A stretch of DNA of 21,515 nucleotides. Origin: Legionellaceae bacterium (GTDB lineage: Bacteria; Pseudomonadota; Gammaproteobacteria; Legionellales; Legionellaceae). Where the stretch lies: NCBI GenBank assembly GCA_947470005.1, contig CANISA010000002.1, forward strand, positions 1 through 21,515, in the 5' to 3' direction. Shown in pieces: positions 1 to 12,900 of this stretch (position 1 is its first letter; each line of letters begins with the position of its first letter). The notes beneath the pieces were generated by a model. The model did not search any database. It saw only the letters and a program-made list of their open reading frames with translations, and was not told where the DNA came from. Both the position numbers and the translations under genes were made by a program.

Positions 1-936
1 GATTGTGTTTTAGCACTAGCTGATCTGAGTTTTGATTTATCGGTATACGATTTTTTTGGTGTTCTGGCGGCGGGTGGAACGATTGTTTTTCCTGAGCAGA
101 ATAGACTAAGAGAGCCTGAACATTGGTATGAGCTTATTCAAAAACATAAAATTACGCTATGGAACAGTACACCTCAGCTCATGCAGGTATTGATGGATTT
201 TGCTCAAGATAAAAAAATAGTACTGCATCGTTTAGCTATTGTCCTTCTGAGTGGCGATTGGATTCCACTCAATTTGGTTTCGAAAATAAAGGCATCAGGC
301 CCGCATATTCGACTAATGAGTTTAGGTGGTGCAACGGAGGCTTCGATATGGTCTATATGGTATGAACTTTACGCAATAAACGCTGCTTGGGCATCAATTC
401 CGTATGGATATCCGATGCCGAATCAAACCCTGTACGTATTGAATCAATGGGGCGAGCATTGTCCGGTAAATGTTGTTGGTGAAATTCATATTGGGGGTGC
501 AGGTATTGCTCGAGGATATTGGAATGATGAGCAAAACACGAAGACCGCTTTTATTGAACATGGATTGCTAGGTCGTTTATATAAAACAGGTGATTTAGGC
601 CAGTGGGATCCTGCCGGTTATATTAAATTTGAAGGTCGAAAAGATGCTCAAGTTAAGATTAGGGGATTTCGCATTGAATTAAGTGAAATAGAGAGCGTGT
701 TGTCTGCGTACCCCAGCATTAGTCAGAGTGTCGTTATCGCACAAAAAGAGCAAACAGATAAAAGCAGTAAACATTCCTTGGTCGCTTATTACGTGAGTCT
801 CGAGTCTATTAACCTAGACGTATTAATGAGCTATTTAAGGAGTAAATTACCCCACTACATGTTGCCTTATATTTTGATTCAACTGGATTCGCTACCGCTG
901 ATGCCCAATGGAAAACTAGATAGAAAAGCGTTACCT
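1..936 (+). other. A0: adenylation domain, cysteine-specific, N-terminus cut off
   Basis: C-terminal two thirds of an AMP-forming adenylation domain. Pocket residues aligned with GrsA PheA give D-L-Y-N-L-S-L-I-W plus the A10 lysine (K of NGKLDRKALP). This matches the DLYNLSLIWK code known for cysteine, for example in bacitracin synthetase. The A5 motif reads LGGATEASIWS instead of the usual YGPTE; this variant is typical of cysteine-activating A domains and supports the call independently. The A7 motif (RLYKTGDL, from base 574) and A8 motif (KIRGFRIEL) are intact. The domain is followed by T0 and an E domain, and there is no heterocyclisation domain in the visible part of this module. The loaded cysteine is therefore expected to be epimerised with its thiol free. 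Motifs A1-A3 lie outside the window. Confidence 0.9.
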
Positions 937-3900
937 AACCAGACCTTTCAACCGGATGCTTCAAATTATGTAGCCCCGAGAACAGCATTAGAGATGCGTT
1001 TAACAAGTATCTGGCAAAATTTATTTTGTATAAGTCAGATTGGTATTTTCGATGATTTTTTCAGGTTGGGAGGCGATTCTATTCTTAGCATTCAGCTGAC
1101 GTCTGTGATGCGGCAAAATGACATGGAATGTAGCGTAAAAACTATCTTTGAATATCGCTGTATTGAGCGTTTGGCTCACAAGCTTAATGAACAAATAGAA
1201 CACAAAAAAAGTGATGCCGAGCAAGGTTTATTAACGGGGCATTTTAACTTATTGCCAATTCAGTCATGGTTTTTTGAACAAAAATTTTGTCAAGCTAATT
1301 ATTGGAATACATCTTTTTTAGTTAGGGTTCCCAGGTTATCTGTTAGAAAATTAGAGCAGGTATTGCCGGCATTGGTACAGCAACATGACATGCTACGTGC
1401 TCGATTTGTGAAAAATACTAATGGTCATTGGGAGCAATATTATCTTGAATCCATCGATTTGTCGGTGATTCAGTCGCTTGATGTTTCTTTGTTAAGCAAA
1501 TCTGAGGTTGAGGTAATACTTAGTGGATGGCAGAGTCAATTTGATATTATTCAGGGACCCTTGTGGAAATTAGGCTACCTTTATGGGGGCGCTGATGATG
1601 CTCGGCTGTTTATTGCTTTTCATCATTTAATTATGGATACAGTGTCTTGTTCTTTATTAATTGAGGATATAAAACGGCTTTATCGTGGAGAAGAGTTAAC
1701 TCAAAAAAGCACAAGCTATCGTCAATGGGTTGATTCGGTTCAGGTCTATGGCGTGACTCATTCTGATGAGATCATTTATTGGAGAAATCAGATAGAGGAG
1801 GTGCCACATTTCGATACTTTTCCTGCTGCATTGCCCCCTTGTCAGACAAGTATTATTTTGGATAAAAGAACCACGCAACAATTAATAAGTGAGGCGGGTC
1901 GAGCATACCATACTGAAATCAATGACTTGTTGTTAACCGCATTGGCTTATACTTTAGCCGCATGGCAAGGTACTTCATCGCACGTTATTACACTGGAAGG
2001 GCATGGTCGAGAAATAATTGATGAGGCGTTGGATCTTTCTCGAACGGTGGGTTGGTTTACAACAATGTACCCGGTGAAGCTTGAGATTCAATCCAGCCTT
2101 GCTGATAGTATTAAATATATTAAAGAATATTTACGCCGAGTTCCCAATAAGGGGCTAGGATTTGGCGCACTCACGCAAGAGGGAGAGGCAGCTCATTGGA
2201 TGCGATCCAACTGTTCGCCGATACTTTTTAATTATTTGGGGCAATTGGATCAACAAGGCGGCCTGTGGCAGATTGTACACGAGTCACCTGGTTGTTCAAT
2301 GCATAATGAGAATACATCCAATCTCGTATTACAAATTAATGGGATGGTTCTTGATGGAGCCTTACGTTTTGACATTATTGCGCGTTTAACGCCAGACGTA
2401 ACGGAGCAATTGGCGAATAGTTTTAAAACGAATTTGGTTGAAATTACAACACATTGCATCTGTCAGGCACGACAAATGCATACGCCCAGTGATTTTGTAC
2501 CTTTACTGATTAATGCAACGTTGCTAGATCAATTGCAGGCAAATGATGACATAGAGGCGATATACCCCGTGACCAGTTTGCAACAAGGGTTTATTTATCA
2601 TGCGTTGAATCAGCCAAACGATGATGCGTATCGAGTCCAAGTATTGTTTGATTATTTTAGTCCACTTGATACGACGGCTTATAAGAAGGCATGGGAGCTT
2701 GCGATAGAAGCTTATCCAGCCTTGAGAGTCTGTTTTAATTGGGAAGAGGAGTTGTTGCAGGTTATCACCAAACGAGGTCAACTTGATTTCAGTGTGCACG
2801 ATATTAGTCAATCTCAGGAAAACAAAGAGGAAATTATTCATGCGATTCAGGTACGAGACAGAGTGTTACCCTTTGATTTAACAAGGCCAACATTGCTTCG
2901 GTTAAAACTTTTTAAGCACCATGATACGTTTTACACCCTTTTAAAAAGTGTGCATCACAGCATTACTGATGGATGGAGTGGGGCTCTGCTCATGCAAGCT
3001 GTGCACGAGTATTACTACCAACTCATCGGTGGTCAAGTTCCTTATCCTATTCAAGATACGGCATATGATCGCGCACAAGTTTATATGAATGAGCAGCGGT
3101 CTCACATAAGCGCATATTGGCAAGACATGATAAATAATATTCAACAAGTTAACGATCTAAAATCCTTGATGTCTTACCCCCTGGATTTAAATACAGTTCA
3201 CGTTGTGAATAGTCCGGAAGTTGCTTATTTGACCTGTGATGGTCAAGATTACCACGCATTAAGGGAATACATTAAAAAAATGGGACTAACATTTAGTGTT
3301 TTGGTTCAGTTTGCCTGGCATAAATTGATTCAGACCTATACTCAGGATTTGCAAACGGTTGTTGGAACCGTTATTTCCGGCAGAGCAATACCAGTCGATG
3401 GCATTGAGCATAGTGTGGGCCTTTATATTAATACCTTGCCGTTGATTGTCGATTGGGGTATGAATCAAACGGTGGAAGAGCAATTACAGTTGATTCATAA
3501 AAAAGTTATGGAGTTAAATCATTATTCAGGGGCTTATTTGAGCTCGTTGCAGACTGCAGGTCAACGTATTTTTCATAGTCTTTTTGTGTTTGAAAATTAT
3601 CCTGAACCTGAGCCGAAAAGTCGAGATACCGAACAATTAAATTATCATCTGCGAGCAGAAATAGAGAAATTAGATTATCCGTTGGCTGTTCGAGCTTATG
3701 ATGACAATTCTGTGCTGCATATGCAGGTGCATTATGATGCAACATTGTTGACAGCGTTTGATGCTGCTAAATTGCTTGATCAAATCAAAAAAATTCTACA
3801 GCAGTTGCCTATGAAGTCGGCGCATCCGCACGCTGCAATTAATTTACTGGCACCGAGAGAGTATCAGCAGATTGTATATGAATGGAATGCAACGGCACAA

Positions 3901-6900
3901 CCTTACCCTCGTCATAAAACCATTCATCAATTATTTATGGATCAGGTTGCGAGGACACCTGAGTCTGTTGCTGCTGTTTTTCAGTCAAGCCAGTTGACTT
4001 ATCGTCAGCTCAATGAGTATTCAAATCAATTGGCTCGAAGGTTAAGAGAATATTATACAGAAGCAGGAGAGGAAATAACGCCAGATACGTTAATCGCGAT
4101 CTATTTGGATCGATCGTTGAACATGGTTATTGCCATGTTGGCCATTCTTAAGTCGGGTGGTGCTTATGTGCCGATTGATCCCGATTATCCTGTTAGTCGT
4201 GTGTCTTTTATTTTAGATGATACGAGGTGTCGTTTATTGTTAACGCAAGCAAATTTAACCTCGAGGTTAGCAGCAAGTAGAAGCGCCATGATCCTGGATG
4301 AGCAGGATTATCAGCATTTATCGTGTGAAAATTTGGCACCTTATAATCAATCAACTGATTTGGCTTACGTGATTTATACCTCGGGAACAACAGGGGCTCC
4401 CAAAGGCGTCATGGTTACTCATCAATGTGTGGTCAATTTATGCTCAAATTATATTGAGCGTTTGGCTATACAAGAGGACTCAGTGGTTTCACAGCTGATG
4501 GCTATGTCATTTGATGCTTCAATTTCAGAAATTTTTCCTACCCTATTGGGTGGCGCTCGTCTGTTGATTATCCCTAAAGATCTCGTGCAGAGCGATGAGC
4601 TGGTGAGCTATATTGATGAAAAAGGTGTCAATGTTATCACGATGTCGGCTGATTTATTGATGGCACAAAAACCGTCGGATTGGCCCAGTGTAAAAACCAT
4701 CCATATTGGCGGTGGTGTTGCGAATGTGCATGCTTTGGAACAATGGAGTAGAGGACGGCAGTTGGTTAATGCCTATGGTTTAACAGAAAGCACGGTTTGT
4801 GTAACCATGCATTCCTATTGTTTGGGCGATTTACCAACCAATGTTGGTCAGCCGCTTGATAATACAGTGGTCTATGTTTTAGATCAGTACCTTATGCCAT
4901 TGCCAATGGGCATTATTGGTGAATTATATATAGGTGGAGCAGGCCTTGCCCGGGGATATCTAAATCAGCCAAAATTAACGGCAGAACGGTTCATCGATAA
5001 TCCATTTTCAACTGATGCGGATAAGGCTAATGGTTATACTCGACTTTATAAAACAGGCGATCTGGCTCGTCGGCTTTTGAATGGTGATATCGAATATATC
5101 GGGCGTAATGATGATCAAGTGAAATTTCGTGGATATCGTATTGAGCTCGGTGAAATAGAGCAGTTTTTAGTAACTCATCCACAGGTCAACCAGGTCAAAG
5201 TTGTGTTGAAAGAAAACGTCATCAATAAATACTTACTGGCGTATTATACGGCGGACGCTGTGTTAAAAACGGATGCGCTGATAGAGTATTTACGCTTAAT
5301 GTTACCTGATTATATGCTACCAACCGCGTTTGTGTATCTTGATGCCTTTCCTTTAACGATTAATGGGAAACTGGATTGTAATGCATTGCCTTTGCCTACA
5401 GCTATGCAGGATGATGGAGTGTATGTTGCTCCTAAAACATCGCTTGAGGAGCAGTTGTGTTTGATTTGGCAAGATATATTAAATGTGGTGCGGGTGGGGG
5501 TCACGGATGATTTTTTTCGTCTTGGGGGTGACTCGATTCTTAGTATTCAGTTGGCCTCTCGAATGCGCAGATATGATCCGAGGTTTAGTGTTCGATCTGT
5601 TTTTGAGCATCGCTGCATTGAGCGGTTAGTGGAATCACTGGCACAAGTTGGCGTACCACAGACGGTTATTGCTGAACAGGGTGAGTTGACTGGTATGTTT
5701 GATTTGCTACCGATTCAATCGTGGTTTTTTGAGCAGAAATTTATAAGGCCTAATTATTGGAATCAATCATTTTTGGTTCAAGTGCCTCCGTTGTTATTAG
5801 AGAATTTAGATGTTTTTTTGCAAACACTGATAGCTCATCACGATATTTTTCGTGTGCGATTTATTCGAAATGGAACAAAGTATCAACAAATATATCAGAC
5901 ATCTGAGCAACCATTAAATATCAAGCAAATGGACTGTTCAATGGTTGCGAGTCAAGAGGCACTTGAATCCATATTGACCGCGTGGCAATCTGGTTTTGAC
6001 CTTGAGCATGGGCCGCTTTGGCAAATCGGTGTGATTCATGGATATGCTAATGGACGTGTTCGCTTATACATGGCGTTTCATCATTTGATCATTGATACGG
6101 TGTCTTGGCGTATTCTGGTTGATGACCTAAAACGGCTTTATGAAGGCACGTCGTTAGGTAATAAAAGCACTAGCTATCGTCAGTGGGTTAATGCGATAAA
6201 CACGTATCGGTCAAATTATCCGGAAGAAAGCACGTATTGGCGACGTGAATTAATCGATTGCTGCAATTATAATGTGTATGCGGCCTCGACCATTTCTCGT
6301 TGTACGACGGTGGTTTTGGATCAACAAAGGACACAGGCATTATTGAGTGTGGCTCCTCATGCCTATCATACAGAAATTAATGATTTATTTTTAACAGCGC
6401 TGGCCTATGCCTTGAAGACATGGAGCGGTATCTCCATCCATGTGATTGCCCTCGAAAATCATGGTCGTGTCAATATCGATGAGAATTTGGACGTGTCACA
6501 GACCGTGGGTTGGTTTACAACTCAATACCCAGTGAGGCTTGTGGTTCATGATTCGCTAGAGGTGAGCATTAAGCAGATTAAGGAGCATTTACGTAAAATT
6601 CCTAATAAAGGCATAGGTTTTGGCGTTTTTGGGAATACCAGTGATTTACCGCTCATTAGTTTTAATTATTTAGGACAATTTGATACAGCATCTGGTGATT
6701 GGCAAATAGTGGATGAACCTTCGGGTAATCCGTCTCATTCAGAAAACCATGTACCTAACGTGATAAATATAAATGGTATGGTTATGCAAGGCGAGTTGCG
6801 TTTTAATATCGCAACACATCTTGAGGAAACCATGCATCAGCGTTTTGTCGCCGCATTTGAGACAAGTTTGTATGGTGTGATAACTCATTGTGTCAATAAA

Positions 6901-9900
6901 ATTGAACAGAACCAAGCCTGCTATACGCCGAGTGATTTTGCAAACGTAGTGATTAGTTCGGATATATTAGATGACTTGCAAATGCGTTATGCTATCCAGG
7001 CACTTTATCCGGCAACAAGTCTGCAGCAAGGGTTTATTTATTTTGCGTTAACTCAACCGCAGGATGATGCTTATCGGGTGCAAACGCTTTTGGATTATCA
7101 TGGCGTGTTGGATGTTTCTGCTTATAAAAAAGCATGGCAATTGGTGATAAAAACTTATCCGGCGCTAAGGCTATCTTTTAATTGGGATAATGATCTGATT
7201 CAGGTTGTTTCAAAAACAGGTCAGTTGCATTTCATTGAACATGATGCGCGTTCTGCCAACGATTCTGAGCAGGTAGTGAGTGATATTCAGCGAAATGATC
7301 GTCAGCAAGCGTTTGATTTAACACAGCCGACATTATTGCGTTTAAATCTTATTCAACATAGTGATAGCCATTATACGCTTTTAAAAACAGCCCACCACAG
7401 CATTATTGATGGTTGGAGTGGGCCTGTTTTGTTGCGAAAAGTGCATGATTATTATGAGCGTTTAGTCAATCAGTATCCGCTCAAGGTTTGTGTTGAAACG
7501 GCCTATCTCCGTGCACAAACCTATATCGCCAATCATCAAACAGAAGCTGATGACGTATGGAAAGCCAAATTTCAGTCAATTCAACATATTAATGATCTTA
7601 ATGTGTTGTTGAGCAAGCCTATGGATCTTAATGCTGTGAAAACGTTGGCTAATACCTCCACAAGCGCTTTGTCTTTAATTGGCGAGGATTATGATGCACT
7701 GATCGTACTTTTGTCGCAAACAGGTTATACGCTTAACAGCTTGGTGCAATTTTCTTGGCATAAATTAATACAAGTATACACGCAAGACGTAACAACAATC
7801 GTGGGAAGTGTTTTGTCCGGGCGATCGATGTTGGTTGATGGGATAGAAGACAGTGTTGGCCTTTACATTAATACGTTGCCCATGATTTTACATTGGGAAC
7901 GTGATGTCTCTGTTCGCTGCCAACTTGCAGCCATTCATGAGTCTATTATTGAGTTGAATGACTTTAGTTTTGCTCACTTGGCCAAACTGCAAATGAATGG
8001 TCAACGCTTATTTCATAGTCTATTGATTTTTGAAAATTACCCTGATCTTAAGCTTCTTGGTGAAACGAAGTTACCGCTTGAGATTACTATCAGAGCGACC
8101 ATTGAAAAACTAGATTACCCCTTAGCGTTAATTGTTCATGAAACGAAAGACACGTTACGCCTGGAGTTACGTTATGATGAAGAGTATTTAACCGCAGAGA
8201 AAGCCAGGCAACTGCTTATCCAACTAAAGCAGATCTTGCATCAACTGCCTAAACAGCTGGATGCATCGCATACCAGTTTATCGTTACTAACGTCAGCGGA
8301 ACATCAACGTATTGTATATGATTGGAATAATACGACAGTAGCTTATTCGCATGATAAAACCGTTCATCAGCTGTTTGAAGAGCAAGTTAATCGAGCGCCC
8401 GATCAGGTTGCTGTGGTATTTGAAGGACAGCAGCTTACCTATCGAGAGCTGAATCAAGCGTCGAACCAGTTGGCCCGTTTGATTCGAAAGTATTATCCAA
8501 ATCGCAGATTAAACCAGAACACATTGATTGCGTTATGCGTTGATCGCTCGCTTGATATGTTAATAGGCCTCTTGGGTATACTGAAAGCGGGTGGCGCCTA
8601 TGTTCCAATTGATCCGACCTATCCTGCCGCCAGGATCCGCTATATGTTTGACGATATGCAAAGCATACTGTTACTCACTCAACAACATATACTAATAGGA
8701 TTAGAATCGTCAATACCAGACTATATACAGCTTATTCTGCTCGATACGATACCTTATCAAGCAGAAGACATGAGTGATTTATTTGTTTATTCGAAATCCA
8801 CTGATTTGGCGTATGTTATCTATACTTCAGGCACGACTGGAACACCAAAAGGCGTTATGGTTGCTCATCAAGGGATTAGTCGCCTAGTTCAGCACACAAA
8901 CTATATCAATATTATGCCATCGGATCGTATTGTATTCTCGTCCAACATAAGCTTTGATGCCGCCACATTTGAAATTTGGGGTGCTTTTTTGAACGGATCA
9001 CGCCTGGTTGTGGTCTCATCAGCGTGTTTGTTCGATCTTAAAGAATTTGGTTTTTTATTAAAAAGCCAAAAAATTACGATTTTATCCTTAATTTCTTCTG
9101 TATTTAATCAATTTGTAGTTAATGATTCGAGCCTTTTTAATGAACTGACTTATTTAATCGTCGGCGGAGAAGCTGTTAGTCAAAAACATATTGACTTGTT
9201 GTTTGCCTGTGATGCAGGGAGGCCTCGTTCAATATTAATTGCGTATGGTCCAACTGAAAATACAACGTTTTCGACAACCTATTTGATGAGATCTCAATTG
9301 GGGGAGCATACTCAGAAAATTCCAATTGGTCGAGCAATTAGTAATACTTTGACCTACGTCCTTGATGAACATTTAAATCCGGTGCCAGTTGGTGTCGTTG
9401 GTGAGTTGTATGTGGGCGGAGCAGGCTTGGCGCGTGGTTACTTAAATCAACCTGAGCTCACCCATACGTGCTTTATACCTAACCCATTCATAACGGAATC
9501 AGAAGCTCGTTTGTATAAAACAGGTGATTTAGTGCGTTGGTTGCTTGATGGTAATTTAGAATATATAGGCAGAAATGATTTTCAAGTTAAAATTCGAGGG
9601 TTTAGGATCGAGCTGGCTGAGATTGAACAAAATTTATTAACTCATCCGATGGTCGAACAATGCGTTGTTATAGCACATATGCAGGACGGGCATTTGTCTT
9701 TAGTGGCATATTATGTGAGTGCACAAGCTTTAGGTAGTGCGGCGCTACGTAGTTATCTTGCGACACGGATACCAGAGTATATGCTGCCGAGTGCGTTAAT
9801 ATTAATGTCCGCGCTACCCATTACTGCAAACGGCAAATTAGATCGTAAGACATTGCCTGTTCCTGAATGGATTTCGGCTACGTCGAATTATATTGCACCG

Positions 9901-12900
9901 CAAGATGAGTTGATGTTTATTTTATGTGATATATGGCAAAAATTGCTCGATGTATCGCAGGTTGGGATCGAGGATGATTTTTTTAACTTAGGTGGCCACT
10001 CTATTGTAGCGATACAAGCAGTTCATCAGATGAGTCGAGCAATGAATCGCATTGTCGTGGTGGCCGATCTATTTAAACACCGCACGATTGCTCGGCTGTG
10101 TACCGTGTTACGCGCCGGCGAGGCGTTAATTGATATTGAGCCAATAGTGGGCAATCAGGCGCCACTTTCATTTGCACAAGCGCGTTTATGGTTTATTGAA
10201 CAATATGAAGGAGGAACGAATGCTTATCATATCCCCATGGTGTTTAGATTATCAGACGATGTCAATCTTACTGTTTTGAAACAAGCATTGCAGGCTTTAG
10301 TAGTACGACATACCATTTTAAGTAGTTTTTTTGTACAGGAGGCTGGTGGCGATTATGTGCAACAAATTCAGGACATGCCGCTTCATGTCCAAGATATCAT
10401 AGCTGATTCAGCGGATTTTGAGTTGCTATTCAAAGAAATGACTTGTCAGGTGTTTGATTTGATGGCTGAATATCCAATAAAAGCTTGGATTTACAAGTTT
10501 ACCGATACGGATGAGCGTTGTTTATTACTTAGTATTCATCATGTGGCGTTTGATGAGTGGTCTGGAGCTATTTTTACCAAAGAATTGCAGGCATATTATA
10601 CAGGTATTTTGACTGGAAATGTGGCGCCATTTGCGCCATTGAGTATTCAATACAATGATTTTTCTGTTTGGCAGCGGAATTATCTAGCAACTCATTTAAG
10701 TGATTTAATGAGTTATTGGCAAACCAAGCTCGTAGGTTATAGCCCGTTAGAGTTCCCGACGGATTATCCCAGACCTGCTCGGATGGATTATCAAGGTCGT
10801 GCGATCCACTTATCGCTTTCAGGCAACGTCTCCATGCAATTGCAAACGTTGGCTAAGACACATAACGCGACCTTATATATCGTATTGTTATCCGGCTTTG
10901 CCAGCGTACTATTTAATTACACGAGACAAACTGATTTAATGATAGGGACGCTAGTTGCTAATCGCCAGCATCCGCAGCTTGCTGGGTTAATTGGTTTTTT
11001 TGTTAATAGTTTGGCCCTACGTATTCAGTTCGATCCCCAACATACATTGGAGCAAAGGATTGCTGCTATTCAGGCAGAGTTAATCGAAGCGCAATGGCAC
11101 CAGGATTTACCATTTGAAAAACTTGTTGAGGGTTTGGGGTTGGAGCGAGATATGTCCATGCATCCAGTTTTTCAGATCGTGTTTATGGTTCAATATATTG
11201 ATGAACATAATATTTGCACTAATTTTACACCGATTTCATTGGATCATGTTGAGCAGCCTGCAAAATTTGATTTATTAGTATTAGTTCAGGTAACACAAAA
11301 CAACATAAATATTACCATCCAATACGCCAAGTCATTGTTTAATGATGGCACAATTGAGCGACTTATGGCTCATTATGAATATATTTTAATGGATATGATC
11401 ACGTTGTCTGACAAATCGACGGGGGTAGCCTCGAGGTTAATTCCTGTCGAATATCAGCAAATAGTTTACGATTGGAATGCAACGTCAGTCATTTATCCTG
11501 TTGATAGTACCCTTTATCAGCTGTTTGAAGAGCAAGCGAATCGAACGCCGAATCAAGTTGCCGTTGTGTTTGAAGGACAACAGCTGACCTATCGAGGGTT
11601 GAATCAAGCATCGAATCAGTTGGCGCGTTTGATTCGCAAGCAGTATCCGGAGGGGTTAAAACCAGGGACATTAATCGGGTTATGTGTTGAGCGCTCGCTT
11701 GAGATGCTGATAGGTATTTTAGGGGTATTGAAAGCGGGTGGTGCTTATGTACCCATTGACCCTGCCTATCCTGCGGACAGGATTCGCTACATGCTTGATG
11801 ATACGCAGAGTTTGTTGTTACTCACACAGCAACATTTGCTGGCGGTATTGGAGCCTGCAGTATCAAAATCGATACGACGCTTGTCCCTTGATACGGTTCC
11901 TTATGAAGCCGAAGATCCAGGCAATCTGTCGGTTTTTTCCAAGCCAACTGATTTGGCGTATGTTATCTATACATCGGGTACAACGGGGCGGCCGAAGGGC
12001 GTTGCTATTTGTCATGCAGGGGTTGTTAATCGGATTGACTGGATGAGTCGAACGTATCCGTTGACTGAGATCGATATTGTTTTACATAAAACGCCATATA
12101 GTTTTGATGTTTCGGTCTGGGAGTTATTCTGGGCGCATACATGCGGTGCTAAATTGGTTATTGCAAAACCAGAGGGACATAAGGACAGTGATTATTTGTA
12201 TCGCTTACTGCATGAACAAGCGATTACAGTTATTCATTTTGTACCAAGTATGCTGTCTGTGTTTACTCAAGTAATGCGCGATTCTGGTAAAAAAATACCG
12301 GAAACATTGCGTTATGTGTTTTGTAGTGGGGAAGCTTTGTCCGCAAGTCAAGTTAATGCGTTTTATGCATTAAGTCACGCGCACCTCGAAATTCACAATT
12401 TGTATGGCCCGACGGAGGCATCGATCGATGTTACCTCCTTTGCCTGTCCGCGCAATAGTGGGTCAGTGTTGATCGGTAAAGCGATTCAAAATACGCAACT
12501 TTATATTTTGGATCCCGATCTGTTGCCTGTTACCATTGGCGTTGTTGGTGAGCTATACATTGGTGGCATAGGGCTTGCACGAGGTTATTTAAATCAATCT
12601 ACACTGACAGCGGAGCGTTTTATTTCTAATCCGTTTGCAACAACACAAGACAAGCGTGCCGGCTATACTCGTTTGTATAAAACGGGGGATTTAGTTCGTT
12701 ATTTGTCGGACGGTAATATCCAATACATAGGACGTAATGATTTTCAGGTAAAAATACGGGGATTTAGGATTGAATTAGGTGAAATTGAAAATGTCTTAAG
12801 TCAATATCCCGGCATTACGCAATGCGTGGTAGTGAATTATTTAAATCCGCACCCTCATTTGGTAGCTTATTATGTAAGCTCCATGCGATTAGACGCGGAT

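Noticed and set aside
2464..2550. Possible gene boundary between E0 and C1
   Set aside because: The frame continues without a stop, with a PSDF linker also seen after E1 (6931-6942) and E5 (20824-20835); these are interdomain linkers within one protein.
2524..2841. Minus-strand ORF of about 105 codons
   Set aside because: It is antisense to the E0-C1 junction, where the plus-strand frame encodes conserved C-domain motifs; a shadow ORF.
2551..3828. Heterocyclisation (Cy) domain after the Cys module
   Set aside because: The active-site motif is HHSITDGWSG, that of a normal C domain, and not the DxxxxD motif of Cy domains.
5392..5421. Methyltransferase, oxidase or ketoreductase insertion in a module
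   Set aside because: Every A-T junction is a short linker of about 10 residues and A domains have normal length, so there is no room for a tailoring domain in any visible module.
11738..12046. Plus-strand ORF of about 100 codons in another frame
   Set aside because: It overlaps the A3 domain of the NRPS, whose frame is clearly coding; the alternative product is Arg/Leu/Cys-rich with no recognisable domain.
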